In this document: one piece after another, positions 51,307 through 60,640 of the stretch
Layout of the letters: every line of letters starts with the position of its first letter
Position numbering within the stretch: the first letter of the stretch is position 1
Assembly: GCF_001666835.1 (NCBI RefSeq)
Contig: NZ_LZJF01000196.1
Span: 1-64,000, forward strand
Direction of reading: 5' to 3'
From: Mycobacterium sp. E3251
GTDB taxonomy: Bacteria > Actinomycetota > Actinomycetes > Mycobacteriales > Mycobacteriaceae
DNA length: 64,000 bases
Translations under genes and position numbers: made by a program
The notes under the pieces: generated by a model
The model's database searches: none
What the model saw: the letters and a program-made list of their open reading frames with translations, nothing else
What the model was told of the DNA's origin: nothing

Positions 51307-52665
51307 TCATGCCGGCGCGAAACCGTACACCTGGCCGTCGCTGGTCGCGGCCACGACCCGGCGATCGGTGCCGACCGAGACCCCGACCGGATATCCGGTG
51401 GCCGCCGGAAGCGGGTAGCTGCCCTGGGTGTGACCATTGCCGGGATCGAAGACCAGCAGCGACATGCCGGGCGCGCCGTTCGCGGCCGGGGTGCTGGTGA
51501 CCGTATAGCCGACGCCGGCGCCCGCCAGGCTCGACGACGACAGCGGGACGACGTCGTCGCGGCGCCACGCCTGATCCGCGTGATCGCCCGCGTCCCTGAA
51601 CGCCACCAGCCGGGTGTCGGGCCCGCCGCCCGCCACGATGAGTCCGCCGGGCGTGACGGCGGGCGGCGTCTGTGCCAGGAACCCCATCGGCGCCGACCAT
51701 TTCACTTTCCCGTCACCGGCGTGAAGTGCCCACAGTCGTTGGTCGCGGCCGTTGACGTAGACGGTCGACCCGTCGGCGGACAGCACGGGGCTGGCGATGA
51801 CACCCTCCCCGACGGCGTCGCTGGTCCACTCCCGCGACAGCAGCGGCGTCTGCCCGGGGTGATACTTCAGCCCGACCAGCCCCGCGGCCGGGGCGCCCGG
51901 CTGCCAGACGCCCAGCACCGCCATCTGGCTGGCCGCCGAGAAGGCGGGTGCGGCGGCCACCGGGCAACCCTGGCGGGCCGGCGCGCAGTCGGCCAACCCG
52001 CGCGTCGCGTCGGTGGGATCGACGCCGTCCACCAGATCCATCGGGCTGCCGGCCACCTCGCCACGGTGCGCCTCGAAGACCAGCACCTGGCCCAGGTGCG
52101 TCGCCACGAGCAGCTGCCCGTGTCCCAGAAACCGTGGCGTCGCGGGCATTCCGATCACCGGCCGCCGCCACCGCGTCCACTGCGTGACCGGGAAGGACAG
52201 GAACGCGCCGGGCTGGCCGACGTAGAGGTTGTCGAACCCGTCGAAGAGCGGGCCCGCAAACCCGCCGCCCTGGAACAGCCGCACGCACCAGCGCTGCCGG
52301 CCGTTGTGGTCGTTCTCCCACTCCATCAGCGAACAGCCGGCCGGCGTCTGCGCGTTGAGGGCCAGGTAGCCGCGCGCGCTCAGCGCCGGGCCCGCGGCCA
52401 AGCCGCCCTTGACGGAGCGCGTCCACCCCAGCGCCAGCTTGGTCGCGCCGTTGGTGCCGGTGTAGCTGCTGTTGGCGGCGTCACCGTATTGCGCGGGCCA
52501 GCCGGCCGAGGCGGATGCCTCCACCCACGAGTCGGTGTTGGCGCAGCCGGCGAACCCCATGGTGATCCCGGCCGCCAGCAGCGCGGATGACCAACGCCGA
52601 AGCCCACGCAGCAGATGTCGGGCACGCACTTGGATTCCCCAGATCCTTTCCGCGGACGTCGGCAT
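51307..52665 (-). CDS. PQQ-like beta-propeller lipoprotein (Rv3035-like)
   Basis: 452 residues from ATG 52665. A lipobox FAGC follows the hydrophobic signal (LLAAGITMG), so it is a surface lipoprotein. The mature part contains repeated PQQ-type blades (for example SPVLSADGSTVYVNGRDQRLWALHAGDGKVKW). No PQQ-dehydrogenase residues are evident, so it is more likely a scaffold or binding protein. The recalled H37Rv Rv3035 annotation is shorter (360), perhaps a later start. Confidence 0.85.
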   Translation of the reverse strand: MPTSAERIWGIQVRARHLLRGLRRWSSALLAAGITMGFAGCANTDSWVEASASAGWPAQYGDAANSSYTGTNGATKLALGWTRSVKGGLAAGPALSARGYLALNAQTPAGCSLMEWENDHNGRQRWCVRLFQGGGFAGPLFDGFDNLYVGQPGAFLSFPVTQWTRWRRPVIGMPATPRFLGHGQLLVATHLGQVLVFEAHRGEVAGSPMDLVDGVDPTDATRGLADCAPARQGCPVAAAPAFSAASQMAVLGVWQPGAPAAGLVGLKYHPGQTPLLSREWTSDAVGEGVIASPVLSADGSTVYVNGRDQRLWALHAGDGKVKWSAPMGFLAQTPPAVTPGGLIVAGGGPDTRLVAFRDAGDHADQAWRRDDVVPLSSSSLAGAGVGYTVTSTPAANGAPGMSLLVFDPGNGHTQGSYPLPAATGYPVGVSVGTDRRVVAATSDGQVYGFAPA

Positions 52666-52737
52666 GGGCAGCGATCGAGTACAGGTGAGGGTAACCCGTG
52701 GAGATCTCGGCGCAATTGATCGCTAGGCTGTCCGGCC

Positions 52738-53475
52738 ATGACGAGCATGTGGGGCGCGCCGGTTCATCGCCGCTGGCGTGGATCGAACCTGCGGGACCCG
52801 CGCCAGGCCAAGTTCCTCACGCTGGCGTCGCTGAAATGGGTGTTGCGCAACCGCGCCTACACGCCCTGGTACCTGGTGCGGTATTGGCGGCTGCTCAAGT
52901 TCAAGCTCGCCAACCCACACATCATCACCCGAGGGATGGTCTTCCTGGGTAAGGACGTGGAGATCCACGCGACGCCCGAACTCGCGCAGCTGGAGATCGG
53001 TCGCTGGGTGCACATCGGCGACAAGAACACGATCCGTGCCCACGAGGGGTCGCTGCGGTTCGGCGACAAGGTGGTGCTGGGCCGTGACAACGTCATCAAC
53101 GCCTACCTCGACATCGAACTCGGCGATTCGGTCCTGATGGCCGACTGGTGCTACGTCTGCGACTTCGACCACCGCATGGACAACATCAACCTGCCGATCA
53201 AGGATCAGGGCATCGTGAAGTCACCGGTGCGGATCGGGCCCGACACCTGGGTCGGGGTGAAGGTGACGGTGCTGCGCGGCACGGCCGTCGGCCGCGGCTG
53301 CGTGCTGGGCTCGCACGCGGTGGTCCGCGGTGTCATCCCCGACTACTCGATAGCGGTCGGCGCGCCGGCCAAGGTGGTCAAGGACCGCCAGCTCGCCTGG
53401 GAGAGCTCGGCCGCCCAGCGGGCGGAACTGGCCGCCGCGCTGGCCGACATCGAGCGCAAGAAGGCTGCGCGCTAG
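52738..53475 (+). CDS. Hexapeptide-repeat acetyltransferase (Rv3034c-like)
   Basis: 245 residues from ATG 52738. The left-handed beta-helix is visible as repeated [VIL]Gx4 strands from about residue 75 to 205, ending in SHAVVRGVIPDYSIAVGAPAKVVKD, typical of O-acetyltransferases of the CysE/LacA group. The M. tuberculosis homologue has been proposed to acetylate methylglucose lipopolysaccharide. A 55-bp tandem repeat starts at its stop codon. Confidence 0.87.
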   Translation: MTSMWGAPVHRRWRGSNLRDPRQAKFLTLASLKWVLRNRAYTPWYLVRYWRLLKFKLANPHIITRGMVFLGKDVEIHATPELAQLEIGRWVHIGDKNTIRAHEGSLRFGDKVVLGRDNVINAYLDIELGDSVLMADWCYVCDFDHRMDNINLPIKDQGIVKSPVRIGPDTWVGVKVTVLRGTAVGRGCVLGSHAVVRGVIPDYSIAVGAPAKVVKDRQLAWESSAAQRAELAAALADIERKKAAR

Positions 53476-53580
53476 CCGGATGGCGGTGACCCGCAGCGCC
53501 CGGCTTCGCCGCGCTCGCGATCCCCGCTAGCCGGATGGCGGTGACCCGCAGCGCCCGGCTTCGCCGCGCTCGCGATCCCC
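53471..53580. repeat. Two perfect tandem copies of a 55-bp GC-rich repeat
   Basis: 53471-53525 and 53526-53580 are identical 55-bp copies, followed by the first bases of a third (GCTAG). The first copy starts within the last codons of the acetyltransferase gene, and the array ends at the DUF4333 gene. The core GCCCGGCTTCGCCGCG recurs with a few changes inside nrdI (28893-28939), so this is a dispersed repeat family. Confidence 0.85.
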
Positions 53581-53581
53581 G

Positions 53582-54133
53582 CTAGGCGGCCGGTTCAGCG
53601 TGGTCGTCGACCTTGAAATCGAAGTTGACGTCACCGGCGTCGATGTTGGTGACGGTCACCGCTACGCCGTATTTGTCCTTGCCGTCGACGAGCTGGCACC
53701 GTAGCGTCGCGCCCTGCACGCCCTTCAAGTTGTCGGGGCAGGTGACCGCGTCCGGCCGTCGGCCCACCTGCTGGGTCAGCTTGTCGCTGATAATGCTGGC
53801 GACCTGGTTCTTGTCGACCGTCTCCGCCATGTCGAACTTGACGTCATTGCCGTTCACGCTCGTGACGGTCACGTTGACATTGAATGTCTGGTTCTTGACC
53901 TTCATCTCGCAATTGAGTTGCGCCCCAACCTTTGCCGGCAGATCGTTCGGGCAGGTCACCGAATCGGGCTTATTGCCCGCGGCGTCGGTGAGCTTGGAGG
54001 TGATCTGGCCGGCAACGTCGCTCTTGCTGACCGTGTGCGACGAGCCCACGGAACACGAACAGGCGGTGACGCCTGCCAGCAATCCCGCTGCGGCACCGGA
54101 GGCCACCAACGTGCGAACGATGAAGTGTGTCAT
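53582..54133 (-). CDS. Lipoprotein with two DUF4333 domains (Rv3033-like)
   Basis: 183 residues. The signal peptide ends in the lipobox VTAC, followed by CSVGSSHTVSKSDV. Two tandem DUF4333 units follow: residues about 35-105 (VAGQITSKL...DSVTCPNDLPAKVGAQLNCEM) and about 108-175 (VASIISDKL...DAVTCPDNLKGVQGATLRCQL). Each has a CP...C pair. Exported, membrane-anchored; function unknown. It is the last gene here that follows the Rv3063-Rv3033 order. Confidence 0.85.
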   Translation of the reverse strand: MTHFIVRTLVASGAAAGLLAGVTACSCSVGSSHTVSKSDVAGQITSKLTDAAGNKPDSVTCPNDLPAKVGAQLNCEMKVKNQTFNVNVTVTSVNGNDVKFDMAETVDKNQVASIISDKLTQQVGRRPDAVTCPDNLKGVQGATLRCQLVDGKDKYGVAVTVTNIDAGDVNFDFKVDDHAEPAA

Positions 54134-54266
54134 TAGTGCCTCCCGAGCGGCTTGACAACTGTGAATCGGCTGATAATTGCATGCCAGCTAGCTTCGGGGC
54201 AGGCGAATGAGCAAACGTTCACGCGGGCGACAATTCGTTGCTGGGCGAGGTGCGTCGGCTGGTGGC

Positions 54267-55595
54267 TCAGATGCTCTGGTAGCGGCGCAGCGCTTCGGCG
54301 CGCTCGGCGCCGTGGTCGACGATCGGGGCGGGGTAGTCGGCCGGCCGCTCGCCCTTGCGCAGGTGCGCGTCGTCGACCGAGCGCAGCTCGGGCACCCAGC
54401 GCCGGATGTACTCCCCGGACGGGTCGAACTTTTCGCCCTGGGTGGTCGGGTTGAACACCCGAAAGTACGGCGCGGCATCGGTACCGCAGCCCGCGCACCA
54501 CTGCCACCCATGCTGGTTGTTCGCCATGTCACCGTCGACGAGCTGATCCAGGAACCACTCGGCGCCCCACTGCCAGGGCAGGTGCAGGTCTTTGACCAGA
54601 AACGATGCGACGATCATCCGCACCCGGTTGTGCATGAACCCGGTCTCGCGCAGTTGACGCATTCCCGCGTCCACCATCGGGAAGCCGGTTTCGCCGGCCT
54701 TCCACGACTCGAAACGGCGTTTCGCGTCGGAACCCGTGTCGGTACGGATGCCGTCGAACTGGCTGTTCCAATTGCGCCAGGCGCTGGCCGGCCGGTGATG
54801 CAGCACATCGGCGTAGAAGTCGCGGAATGCCAACTCGCGCAGATAAGCCCGGGCCCCGTCGTGACGGAGGTCGAGATCGGCGACCAGGGTCCGGGGATGG
54901 ATGCTGCCGAACTTCAGGTGCGCCGACATCCGGCTGGTGCCGTGCATATCGGGCAGGTTACGTTCCTCGGCATAGCGCTGTAAGCCGTTGTCCACGAACG
55001 ACTTCCACTGCTTGCGGCCCGCGGCCTCGCCGGCGGCGACGTCGAGTTCGGCGCCGGGATCTGGGATTTCGGCTTGCTCGAACGGCAGCTGCGCCGGATC
55101 GAGCCAGCGCGCCGAACCGGCGCTCGATTTCGCCGGTGCCCGCCACCCGGACTCGCGCCACTGGCGCAGAAACGGGGTGAACACCTGGTAGGGGGTGCCG
55201 TCCTTCTTGGTGACCCGGCCCGGTGACACCAGGTACGGCGATCCCGTGGCCACCAGGGGAACGGAATCCAATGCGGCACGCACCTTTTCGTCACGGCGCT
55301 TGCCGTACGGCGCGAAATCCTCGGAGATGTGCACGGCCGACGCACCGACCTCCCCGGCGATGCGCGGGATCACGTCGTCGGGCCGGCCACGGGTCACCAG
55401 TAACCGGCCATCCAGGTCGTCACGCAACTGTCGCAGCGAGTCACCCAGGAACTGGAGGCGGCGCCGGCCGGAGGAAGCCTCGAGCTTCGGATCGAGCACG
55501 AAACAGGCGAGCACTTCTCCGGCGCCGGCCGCGGCATTCAGCGCCGGATGGTCACCCAACCGTAGGTCGCGGCGAAACCACAAGAGGGTCGGCAT
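54267..55595 (-). CDS. phr: Deoxyribodipyrimidine photolyase (class I CPD type)
   Basis: 442 residues. The N-terminal alpha/beta antenna domain starts LLWFRRDLRLGDHPAL. The FAD-binding helical domain contains FPMVDAGMRQLRETGFMHNR, VASFLVKDLHLPWQWGAEWF and the Trp-rich NNQHGWQWCAGCGTDAAPYF, the photolyase signature. It uses blue light to split UV-induced pyrimidine dimers. M. tuberculosis lacks it. It is first of an accessory group with tspO and an MMPL gene on the same strand. Confidence 0.93.
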   Translation of the reverse strand: MPTLLWFRRDLRLGDHPALNAAAGAGEVLACFVLDPKLEASSGRRRLQFLGDSLRQLRDDLDGRLLVTRGRPDDVIPRIAGEVGASAVHISEDFAPYGKRRDEKVRAALDSVPLVATGSPYLVSPGRVTKKDGTPYQVFTPFLRQWRESGWRAPAKSSAGSARWLDPAQLPFEQAEIPDPGAELDVAAGEAAGRKQWKSFVDNGLQRYAEERNLPDMHGTSRMSAHLKFGSIHPRTLVADLDLRHDGARAYLRELAFRDFYADVLHHRPASAWRNWNSQFDGIRTDTGSDAKRRFESWKAGETGFPMVDAGMRQLRETGFMHNRVRMIVASFLVKDLHLPWQWGAEWFLDQLVDGDMANNQHGWQWCAGCGTDAAPYFRVFNPTTQGEKFDPSGEYIRRWVPELRSVDDAHLRKGERPADYPAPIVDHGAERAEALRRYQSI

Positions 55596-55610
55596 GATCC
55601 GATGATTTCC

Positions 55611-56090
55611 TCAGCGGTTCAGCCGCCAAACATGGGTGGCCAGGACCGTCGCGAAGGAGCACCACAGCGGATACGCCGACAGGGCCAGTCCGGCCCGCGG
55701 GTCGGCTTGCGCCGTCCGACGCGTGAGGTCGACGCTGCTGGCCGTCAGCGCGGCGGCACCGACCGCGGAGGCGCCGAGTTTGTGGAAACGGAAGAAGAGC
55801 CAGCTCCACGCGGCGTTGAGAACAAGATTGAGCCCGAGTGCCGCGGTGTAGCGGCGCGCCTTGTCGTATTGTCCCGCCGCGCGAAACCGGTCGATGGCCA
55901 CCGCGGACGTGACCGCGATGTCGCCATAAAGCGTGGTCCACGCCACCGGGAAGGCGGCGTTGGGGGGCTGGTAGGGCGGCTTGCGCAGCCGCGCATACCA
56001 GGCGGGAACGGCCTTGGCGCTCGCGATGCTTCCGGATCCGCCGGCGACGGCCACGGCGAGGCTCGTCGCGGCCAGGGTTGACTTGTTCAC
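55611..56090 (-). CDS. TspO/MBR family membrane protein
   Basis: 159 residues from GTG 56090, which overlaps the stop of the MMPL gene (GTGA). Five membrane segments and family motifs KPPYQPPNAAFPVAWTTLYG, NLVLNAAWSWLFFRFH and AYPLWCSFATVL identify TspO, which binds tetrapyrroles such as protoporphyrin and has been tied to pigment control and light or oxidative stress. The 15-bp gap to phr supports one operon: MMPL, tspO, phr. Confidence 0.9.
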   Translation of the reverse strand: MNKSTLAATSLAVAVAGGSGSIASAKAVPAWYARLRKPPYQPPNAAFPVAWTTLYGDIAVTSAVAIDRFRAAGQYDKARRYTAALGLNLVLNAAWSWLFFRFHKLGASAVGAAALTASSVDLTRRTAQADPRAGLALSAYPLWCSFATVLATHVWRLNR

Positions 56091-58186
56091 TTGGCGCTCC
56101 GTTCGTGTTGATATTCGGCTTGTGCTGCAACGGTGTTGGCGGGTTTCGGTACGGCGGGCCACCAGATACGGTCGCCGATGACGGCGAACAGCGCGGGGAT
56201 GACCAGTGTGCGGACCACGAAGGTGTCCAGCAGGATGCCCAGGCCGACAATGATTCCCAGCTGGGTGAGCACGATCAGCGGCAACACGCCCAGCACGCAG
56301 AAGACGGCGGCCAACACGATTCCCGCACTGGTGATGACGCCGCCGGTGGCCGACACCGCCGCGACCATCCCCGCCCGTGCGCCGCGCTGCGCGGACTCCT
56401 CGCGCGCCCGGGTGACCAGAAAGATGGTGTAGTCCACCCCGAGGGCGGCCAGAAAGAGAAAGGCGAACAGCGGCGTGCTGTTGTCCAGCGCCGGAAAGCC
56501 GAACACGTGGCTGCTGGCCCATCCGCCAAGGCCTAATGCGGCCAGTGCCCCGAGAATCGTCGCCGCGAGCAGTGTGGGCGGCGCGAGTACGGATCGCAGC
56601 AGGACATAGAGCACGACGAGGATGACCGCAAGAATCGCCGGGATCAGCAGATGCCGGTCGTGGGTTGCCGCGTTGCGGACGTCGAGTGCCTGCGCATCCG
56701 TTCCGCCCACCAGCGCCGCCGGGTCGGCGGACTTGGTCGTATCACGCAGCGCGGCAATGGTATTGAACGCCCGATCGGTGGCTGGCGGCGCATCGATCAC
56801 CACCGACCACTTCGTCAGCCCGGACGCCGAGTGGCCCGAATCGATGGAGGAGATCACGCCGGGGGTCGCCTTGATGGCCTGCGGCACCCGCGAATCGGTG
56901 GGGGCGACCACGAGCGTCGGGCTGGCCAGGCCGGCCGGAAAATGTGCGGCCACAATGTCGTAACCGGTCACCGAATCCGCGTGAACCCGGAACTGCTCGG
57001 TCTGCGACAAACCGATGCGCGTGCCCAGTAGACCGGTGGCAAGGGCCGCCAGACCGGCGACCGCGACCGCCGCGACCAGCGCCGGACGCCGATTCACCCA
57101 CTCCCCGATGCGATGCCAGGCACCGGAATCCGTGGTCGGGTGGTCCTCGGGGTGGGGAATGAACGGCCAGAACAATCGACGGCCACACAGTCCCAGCAGC
57201 GGTGGCAGTATCACCAGGGCCGACACCGCGGCGACCACGAGTCCGCACGCCGCGAGCGCGCCCAGGCTGCGTGTGCTCGGCGTCGAGGCGAACAGCAAGG
57301 TGAGCAACGCCAGCACCACGGTGGCATTGCTGGCGACGATCGCGGGCCCGGCCATCCGCACCGCGCGACGCAGGGCCTCTCGGTGTTCGCTCGTGTGCCG
57401 AAGCTCCTGCCGATAGCGCGAAATCAACAGCAGCGCGTAGTTGGTGCCCGCACCGAACACCAGGACACTGGTAATTCCGGAGGTCGCGCCGTCGAAGCTC
57501 AGCCCGGTCAGCGACGCCACCGCAGTACCCACCGCCGCCGCGACCCGGTCGGCGAACCCGACCACCACCAGCGGCAGCAGCCATAGCACCGGGGAGCGAT
57601 AGGTGGCGATCAGCAGCAGGGCCACCACCGAGGCCGTCACCGCGAGCAGGGTGATGTTGGCGTTGGTGAACGCGCCGGCGATGTCGGCGCCGAACGCCGG
57701 GCCGCCCGTGACGTGTGCCTGCAGCTCCGCCGCCAGGCCGGTGGAGGCGGCTTTGCGCAGGTTGGCGACCGTGTCGCTCAGGGTGAGGCCCGACAGATCG
57801 GCGCTGACCGGCACCACCCCGATGGCCGCCTTGCCGTCGGCCGACACCTGCGCCGGTGCCGCCGCCGCGGCGACGTCCGGCCGTACGGCGGCCTGCATGC
57901 GGTCGCGCGCCGCCTGTGCGGCGGTGACGTCGGCGGGGGTGAGCGCGGCACCGTCGGTGCGGCTGACGACCATGATCAATGGAACGCGGTCCCCGCCGGG
58001 AAACTGGCGAGCCAGGGCGTCGACCCTGGCGGAATCGGAAGCCGTCGGCACAGACAACGGCGCCTGGCCCGCCGCCGCATTCGCGCCGACGATCACCATG
58101 AAACCGATGCCGAGCAGCAGGGCAGCCAGCACGAACAGCCACGATCGCCGCCCCGTCAGGGCCGCGGCCAAGCCATCCCACATCAC
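56087..58186 (-). CDS. MMPL/RND-type membrane transporter
   Basis: 699 residues with the MMPL duplicated layout: one N-terminal helix, a periplasmic loop (residues about 40-165), five or six helices, a second loop (about 385-490) and the C-terminal helices with FLFLAALGVDYTIFLVTRAREE, where the proton-relay Asp-Tyr pair lies. It is shorter than most MmpL proteins (900-1100). Close relatives sit in corynebacterial and mycobacterial carotenoid clusters, so export of a lipid or isoprenoid is plausible. First gene of the minus-strand operon; divergent from fni. Confidence 0.9.
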   Translation of the reverse strand: MMWDGLAAALTGRRSWLFVLAALLLGIGFMVIVGANAAAGQAPLSVPTASDSARVDALARQFPGGDRVPLIMVVSRTDGAALTPADVTAAQAARDRMQAAVRPDVAAAAAPAQVSADGKAAIGVVPVSADLSGLTLSDTVANLRKAASTGLAAELQAHVTGGPAFGADIAGAFTNANITLLAVTASVVALLLIATYRSPVLWLLPLVVVGFADRVAAAVGTAVASLTGLSFDGATSGITSVLVFGAGTNYALLLISRYRQELRHTSEHREALRRAVRMAGPAIVASNATVVLALLTLLFASTPSTRSLGALAACGLVVAAVSALVILPPLLGLCGRRLFWPFIPHPEDHPTTDSGAWHRIGEWVNRRPALVAAVAVAGLAALATGLLGTRIGLSQTEQFRVHADSVTGYDIVAAHFPAGLASPTLVVAPTDSRVPQAIKATPGVISSIDSGHSASGLTKWSVVIDAPPATDRAFNTIAALRDTTKSADPAALVGGTDAQALDVRNAATHDRHLLIPAILAVILVVLYVLLRSVLAPPTLLAATILGALAALGLGGWASSHVFGFPALDNSTPLFAFLFLAALGVDYTIFLVTRAREESAQRGARAGMVAAVSATGGVITSAGIVLAAVFCVLGVLPLIVLTQLGIIVGLGILLDTFVVRTLVIPALFAVIGDRIWWPAVPKPANTVAAQAEYQHERSAK

Positions 58187-58197
58187 AAAGAGAAGTC

Positions 58198-58228
58198 TTT
58201 CAGTATGTTAAACATTAATCAACTGAAA
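58198..58228. promoter_or_regulatory. AT-rich inverted repeat in the MMPL/fni divergent promoter
   Basis: TTTCAGT (58198-58204) and ACTGAAA (58222-58228) form a perfect 7-bp inverted repeat around a TTAA-rich 17-bp core (two TTAA tetramers). The surrounding 130 bp between 58187 and 58322 are clearly more AT-rich than the genes. It is a candidate operator for a MarR- or MerR-type regulator such as the one encoded at 60637-61221. Confidence 0.45.
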
Positions 58229-58352
58229 TTACGCATCGTCACGCATTAGGGCGCCGACGGCACGCAACAAGGGGCACTATGAACATTATGGATGTGAGGG
58301 GCCGGGGGTTCGTCGCGCCGGGGTGCCCGCAGTGACGGCCGACCGCGGGCCG

Positions 58353-59378
58353 ATGACCACTCGCAAGCGTCGGCACATCGACGTGTGCCTCGGTGAGCAG
58401 GTGAACTATGAGCAGCTCAGTACGGGGCTGGAGCGCTACCGGTTGCCCTACAACGCGCTGACCCAGACCAGCCTCGGTGACATCGACCTGTCCACCAAAT
58501 TCTTCGGTGCGAACCTGCGGTCGCCGGTTCTCATCGGTGCGATGACCGGCGGCGCCGAGTTGTCGGGCACCATCAACCGGAATCTGGCCGCGGCCGCTCA
58601 ACAGCTTGGCGTCGGGATGATGCTCGGCTCACAGCGGATCATGCTCGACAGCGTGCTCGGCGAGCGGGCGGCGGCCAGCTTCACGGTTCGTGATGTGGCC
58701 CCGGATGTCTTGCTGTTCGGCAACATCGGCCTGGCCCAGCTGACCGAGGCCGCCGTGCCCGAGCTCGCGAAGGCTCTCGACCGGGTGGGCGCCGATGCGC
58801 TTGCGGTGCACACCAATCCGTTGCAGGAAGCCATGCAGAGCAACGGTGACACGGACTTCTCCGGGTCGTTGGCCAGGCTGCGAGCTGTGGCCGACGCGAT
58901 AGATCGCCCGGTGCTGCTCAAGGAGGTCGGCCACGGGATCGGCGGCGTGGCGGCGGCGGAACTGGTTGGGGCCGAAGGGGACCTGCCCCTTTCCGGGATA
59001 GACGTTGCGGGCGCCGGCGGCACGTCATGGTCGCGGGTCGAGCAGTTCGTCCGCTACGGCGAGCTGCGGTACCCGCATCTGGCCGATTGGGGCATCCCGA
59101 CCGCGACGGCGATCGTCGAGGTGCGGGAGGTGCTGCCGGAGATTCCGCTGGTGGCTTCGGGGGGTATCCGCACGGGGATGGACGCGGCCAAGGCCATCGC
59201 GTTGGGCGCCGACGTCGTGGCGGTGGCTCGGCCGCTGCTGCCGGCCGCGATCGATTCCGCTGCTGCCGTTGTTGATTGGCTGCAGCCGTTCATCGACGAG
59301 CTTCGCGTCTGCCTGCACGGCTGCGGTGTCGCCGGCCTTTCCGGGTTGCGCGCCCTCGACCTCACGCCGGTCTCGTAG
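58353..59378 (+). CDS. fni: Type 2 (FMN-dependent) isopentenyl diphosphate isomerase
   Basis: 341 residues from ATG 58353 (GTG 58323 also in frame). A TIM barrel with N-terminal RKRRHIDVCL, PVLIGAMTGG (FMN/substrate site), MMLGSQRIML, the central GADALAVHTNPLQEAMQ, VLLKEVGHGIG with a catalytic-site lysine, and phosphate-binding ASGGIRTGMDAAKAIALGAD. It interconverts IPP and DMAPP with reduced FMN. In pigmented mycobacteria this enzyme commonly accompanies carotenoid genes. Confidence 0.93.
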   Translation: MTTRKRRHIDVCLGEQVNYEQLSTGLERYRLPYNALTQTSLGDIDLSTKFFGANLRSPVLIGAMTGGAELSGTINRNLAAAAQQLGVGMMLGSQRIMLDSVLGERAAASFTVRDVAPDVLLFGNIGLAQLTEAAVPELAKALDRVGADALAVHTNPLQEAMQSNGDTDFSGSLARLRAVADAIDRPVLLKEVGHGIGGVAAAELVGAEGDLPLSGIDVAGAGGTSWSRVEQFVRYGELRYPHLADWGIPTATAIVEVREVLPEIPLVASGGIRTGMDAAKAIALGADVVAVARPLLPAAIDSAAAVVDWLQPFIDELRVCLHGCGVAGLSGLRALDLTPVS

Positions 59379-59389
59379 AGGCGTGCGAG

Positions 59390-60640
59390 ATGGCGGTGAT
59401 ACTGGCCTACGGGTCGCCGGCCCTCGGGCACCTGCTGCCGGTCGGGGCGCTGCTGGCCGAGCTCGTCGCCCGCGGTCACGAGGTTCACGCCCGCACTATG
59501 GCGGCCGGCGTCGCGACGATGCGGGGGGTGGGCGTGCACGCCGAGCCCGTCGCGCCCGACATCGAGGCGATCGTCGGCGAGGACTGGCGGGCGCGAAACG
59601 CCTTGGAAGTGTTGAAGTCAACCATCGACGTGCTCTGCCGTCGCGCGGTGCTCGAAGTCGAGGATCTGCGGCGCGCGGTCGATGCGGTCCGGCCGGATGC
59701 CATCATCGTGGACGCGAACTGCTGGGGGGCGATGTCGGCCGCGGATGCCGGAAGCATCCCATGGCTGGTCTTCTCGCCCTTCACCCCGTACCTACGGTCC
59801 CGTGGCGTTCCGCCCTTCGGCCCGGGCTTTCGACCGCTTCCCGGCATCGTCGGCGACTTCCGGGACGCCTCGGTTCGACCGATCGTCCGGCACCTGTTCG
59901 ACCGGCCAATGCTGCCGCGGGTCAACGCCATTCGCGCTGGTCTGGGGGTGGCGCCGGTCGCCTCGGTCGACGACTTCGTGCGGCGCGCGCCGCTGCTGCT
60001 GGCCGTCGGCGGCGAGCCCTTCGAGTATCGGCACCCCGGCTGGGCCGGTTTGGTTCACCACATCGGCGCGTGTGTTTTCGAACCCGCGCAGAGCGCCACG
60101 CCGGAGTGGCTCGCCGCCATCGAACGGCCAGTGGTACTGGTGAACACGTCCTCGATCAAACAGCCCGACGCCGCCCTGGGGCGAATCGCGCTGCGGGCGC
60201 TGGCAGATGAGCCCGTCCACGTGGTGGCGACGTTCCCCGCGGGCATACCACCCGACCTCCCGCGGCCACCCAACGCGACCATAAGCCGCTTCGTCCCCCA
60301 CGGGGCGGTGCTGGAGCGGGCCAGCTGCGCCATCACACACGGGGGGATGGGAACGACGCTGAAAGCCCTCGACCGCGGCGTACCCGTCTGCGTCGTGCCG
60401 TTCGCGCGGGACCAGGCCGAGGTCGCGCGGCGCGTCGAGGTCGCTCGCTGCGGCACCCGCCTGGCGGCCAAACGCCTCACCGTGGCGCGGCTGAGGGCGA
60501 AGGTGCGCGCGGCGATGACGATGGCGGACGGCGCGCGCCGCGTGGCTGCCGGGTTCGCCGCGACCGGAGGTGTGCAGCGCGGCGCGGACCTGATCGAGCA
60601 GCGGGTGCTCGGCCCGGCGGCCCGGCGGCCGGTGCGTTAG
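59390..60640 (+). CDS. UDP-glycosyltransferase-like protein (GT1, MGT type)
   Basis: 416 residues from ATG 59390, 11 bp after fni and thus probably co-transcribed. GT-B fold: N-terminal acceptor domain starting ILAYGSPALGHLLPVGALLAELVARGH, C-terminal donor domain with ITHGGMGTTLKALDRGVPVCVVPFARDQ (the HGG...GVP...DQ signature). Linkage to fni and a transporter suggests glycosylation of an isoprenoid such as a carotenoid; glycosylation of another lipid cannot be excluded. Confidence 0.85.
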   Translation: MAVILAYGSPALGHLLPVGALLAELVARGHEVHARTMAAGVATMRGVGVHAEPVAPDIEAIVGEDWRARNALEVLKSTIDVLCRRAVLEVEDLRRAVDAVRPDAIIVDANCWGAMSAADAGSIPWLVFSPFTPYLRSRGVPPFGPGFRPLPGIVGDFRDASVRPIVRHLFDRPMLPRVNAIRAGLGVAPVASVDDFVRRAPLLLAVGGEPFEYRHPGWAGLVHHIGACVFEPAQSATPEWLAAIERPVVLVNTSSIKQPDAALGRIALRALADEPVHVVATFPAGIPPDLPRPPNATISRFVPHGAVLERASCAITHGGMGTTLKALDRGVPVCVVPFARDQAEVARRVEVARCGTRLAAKRLTVARLRAKVRAAMTMADGARRVAAGFAATGGVQRGADLIEQRVLGPAARRPVR

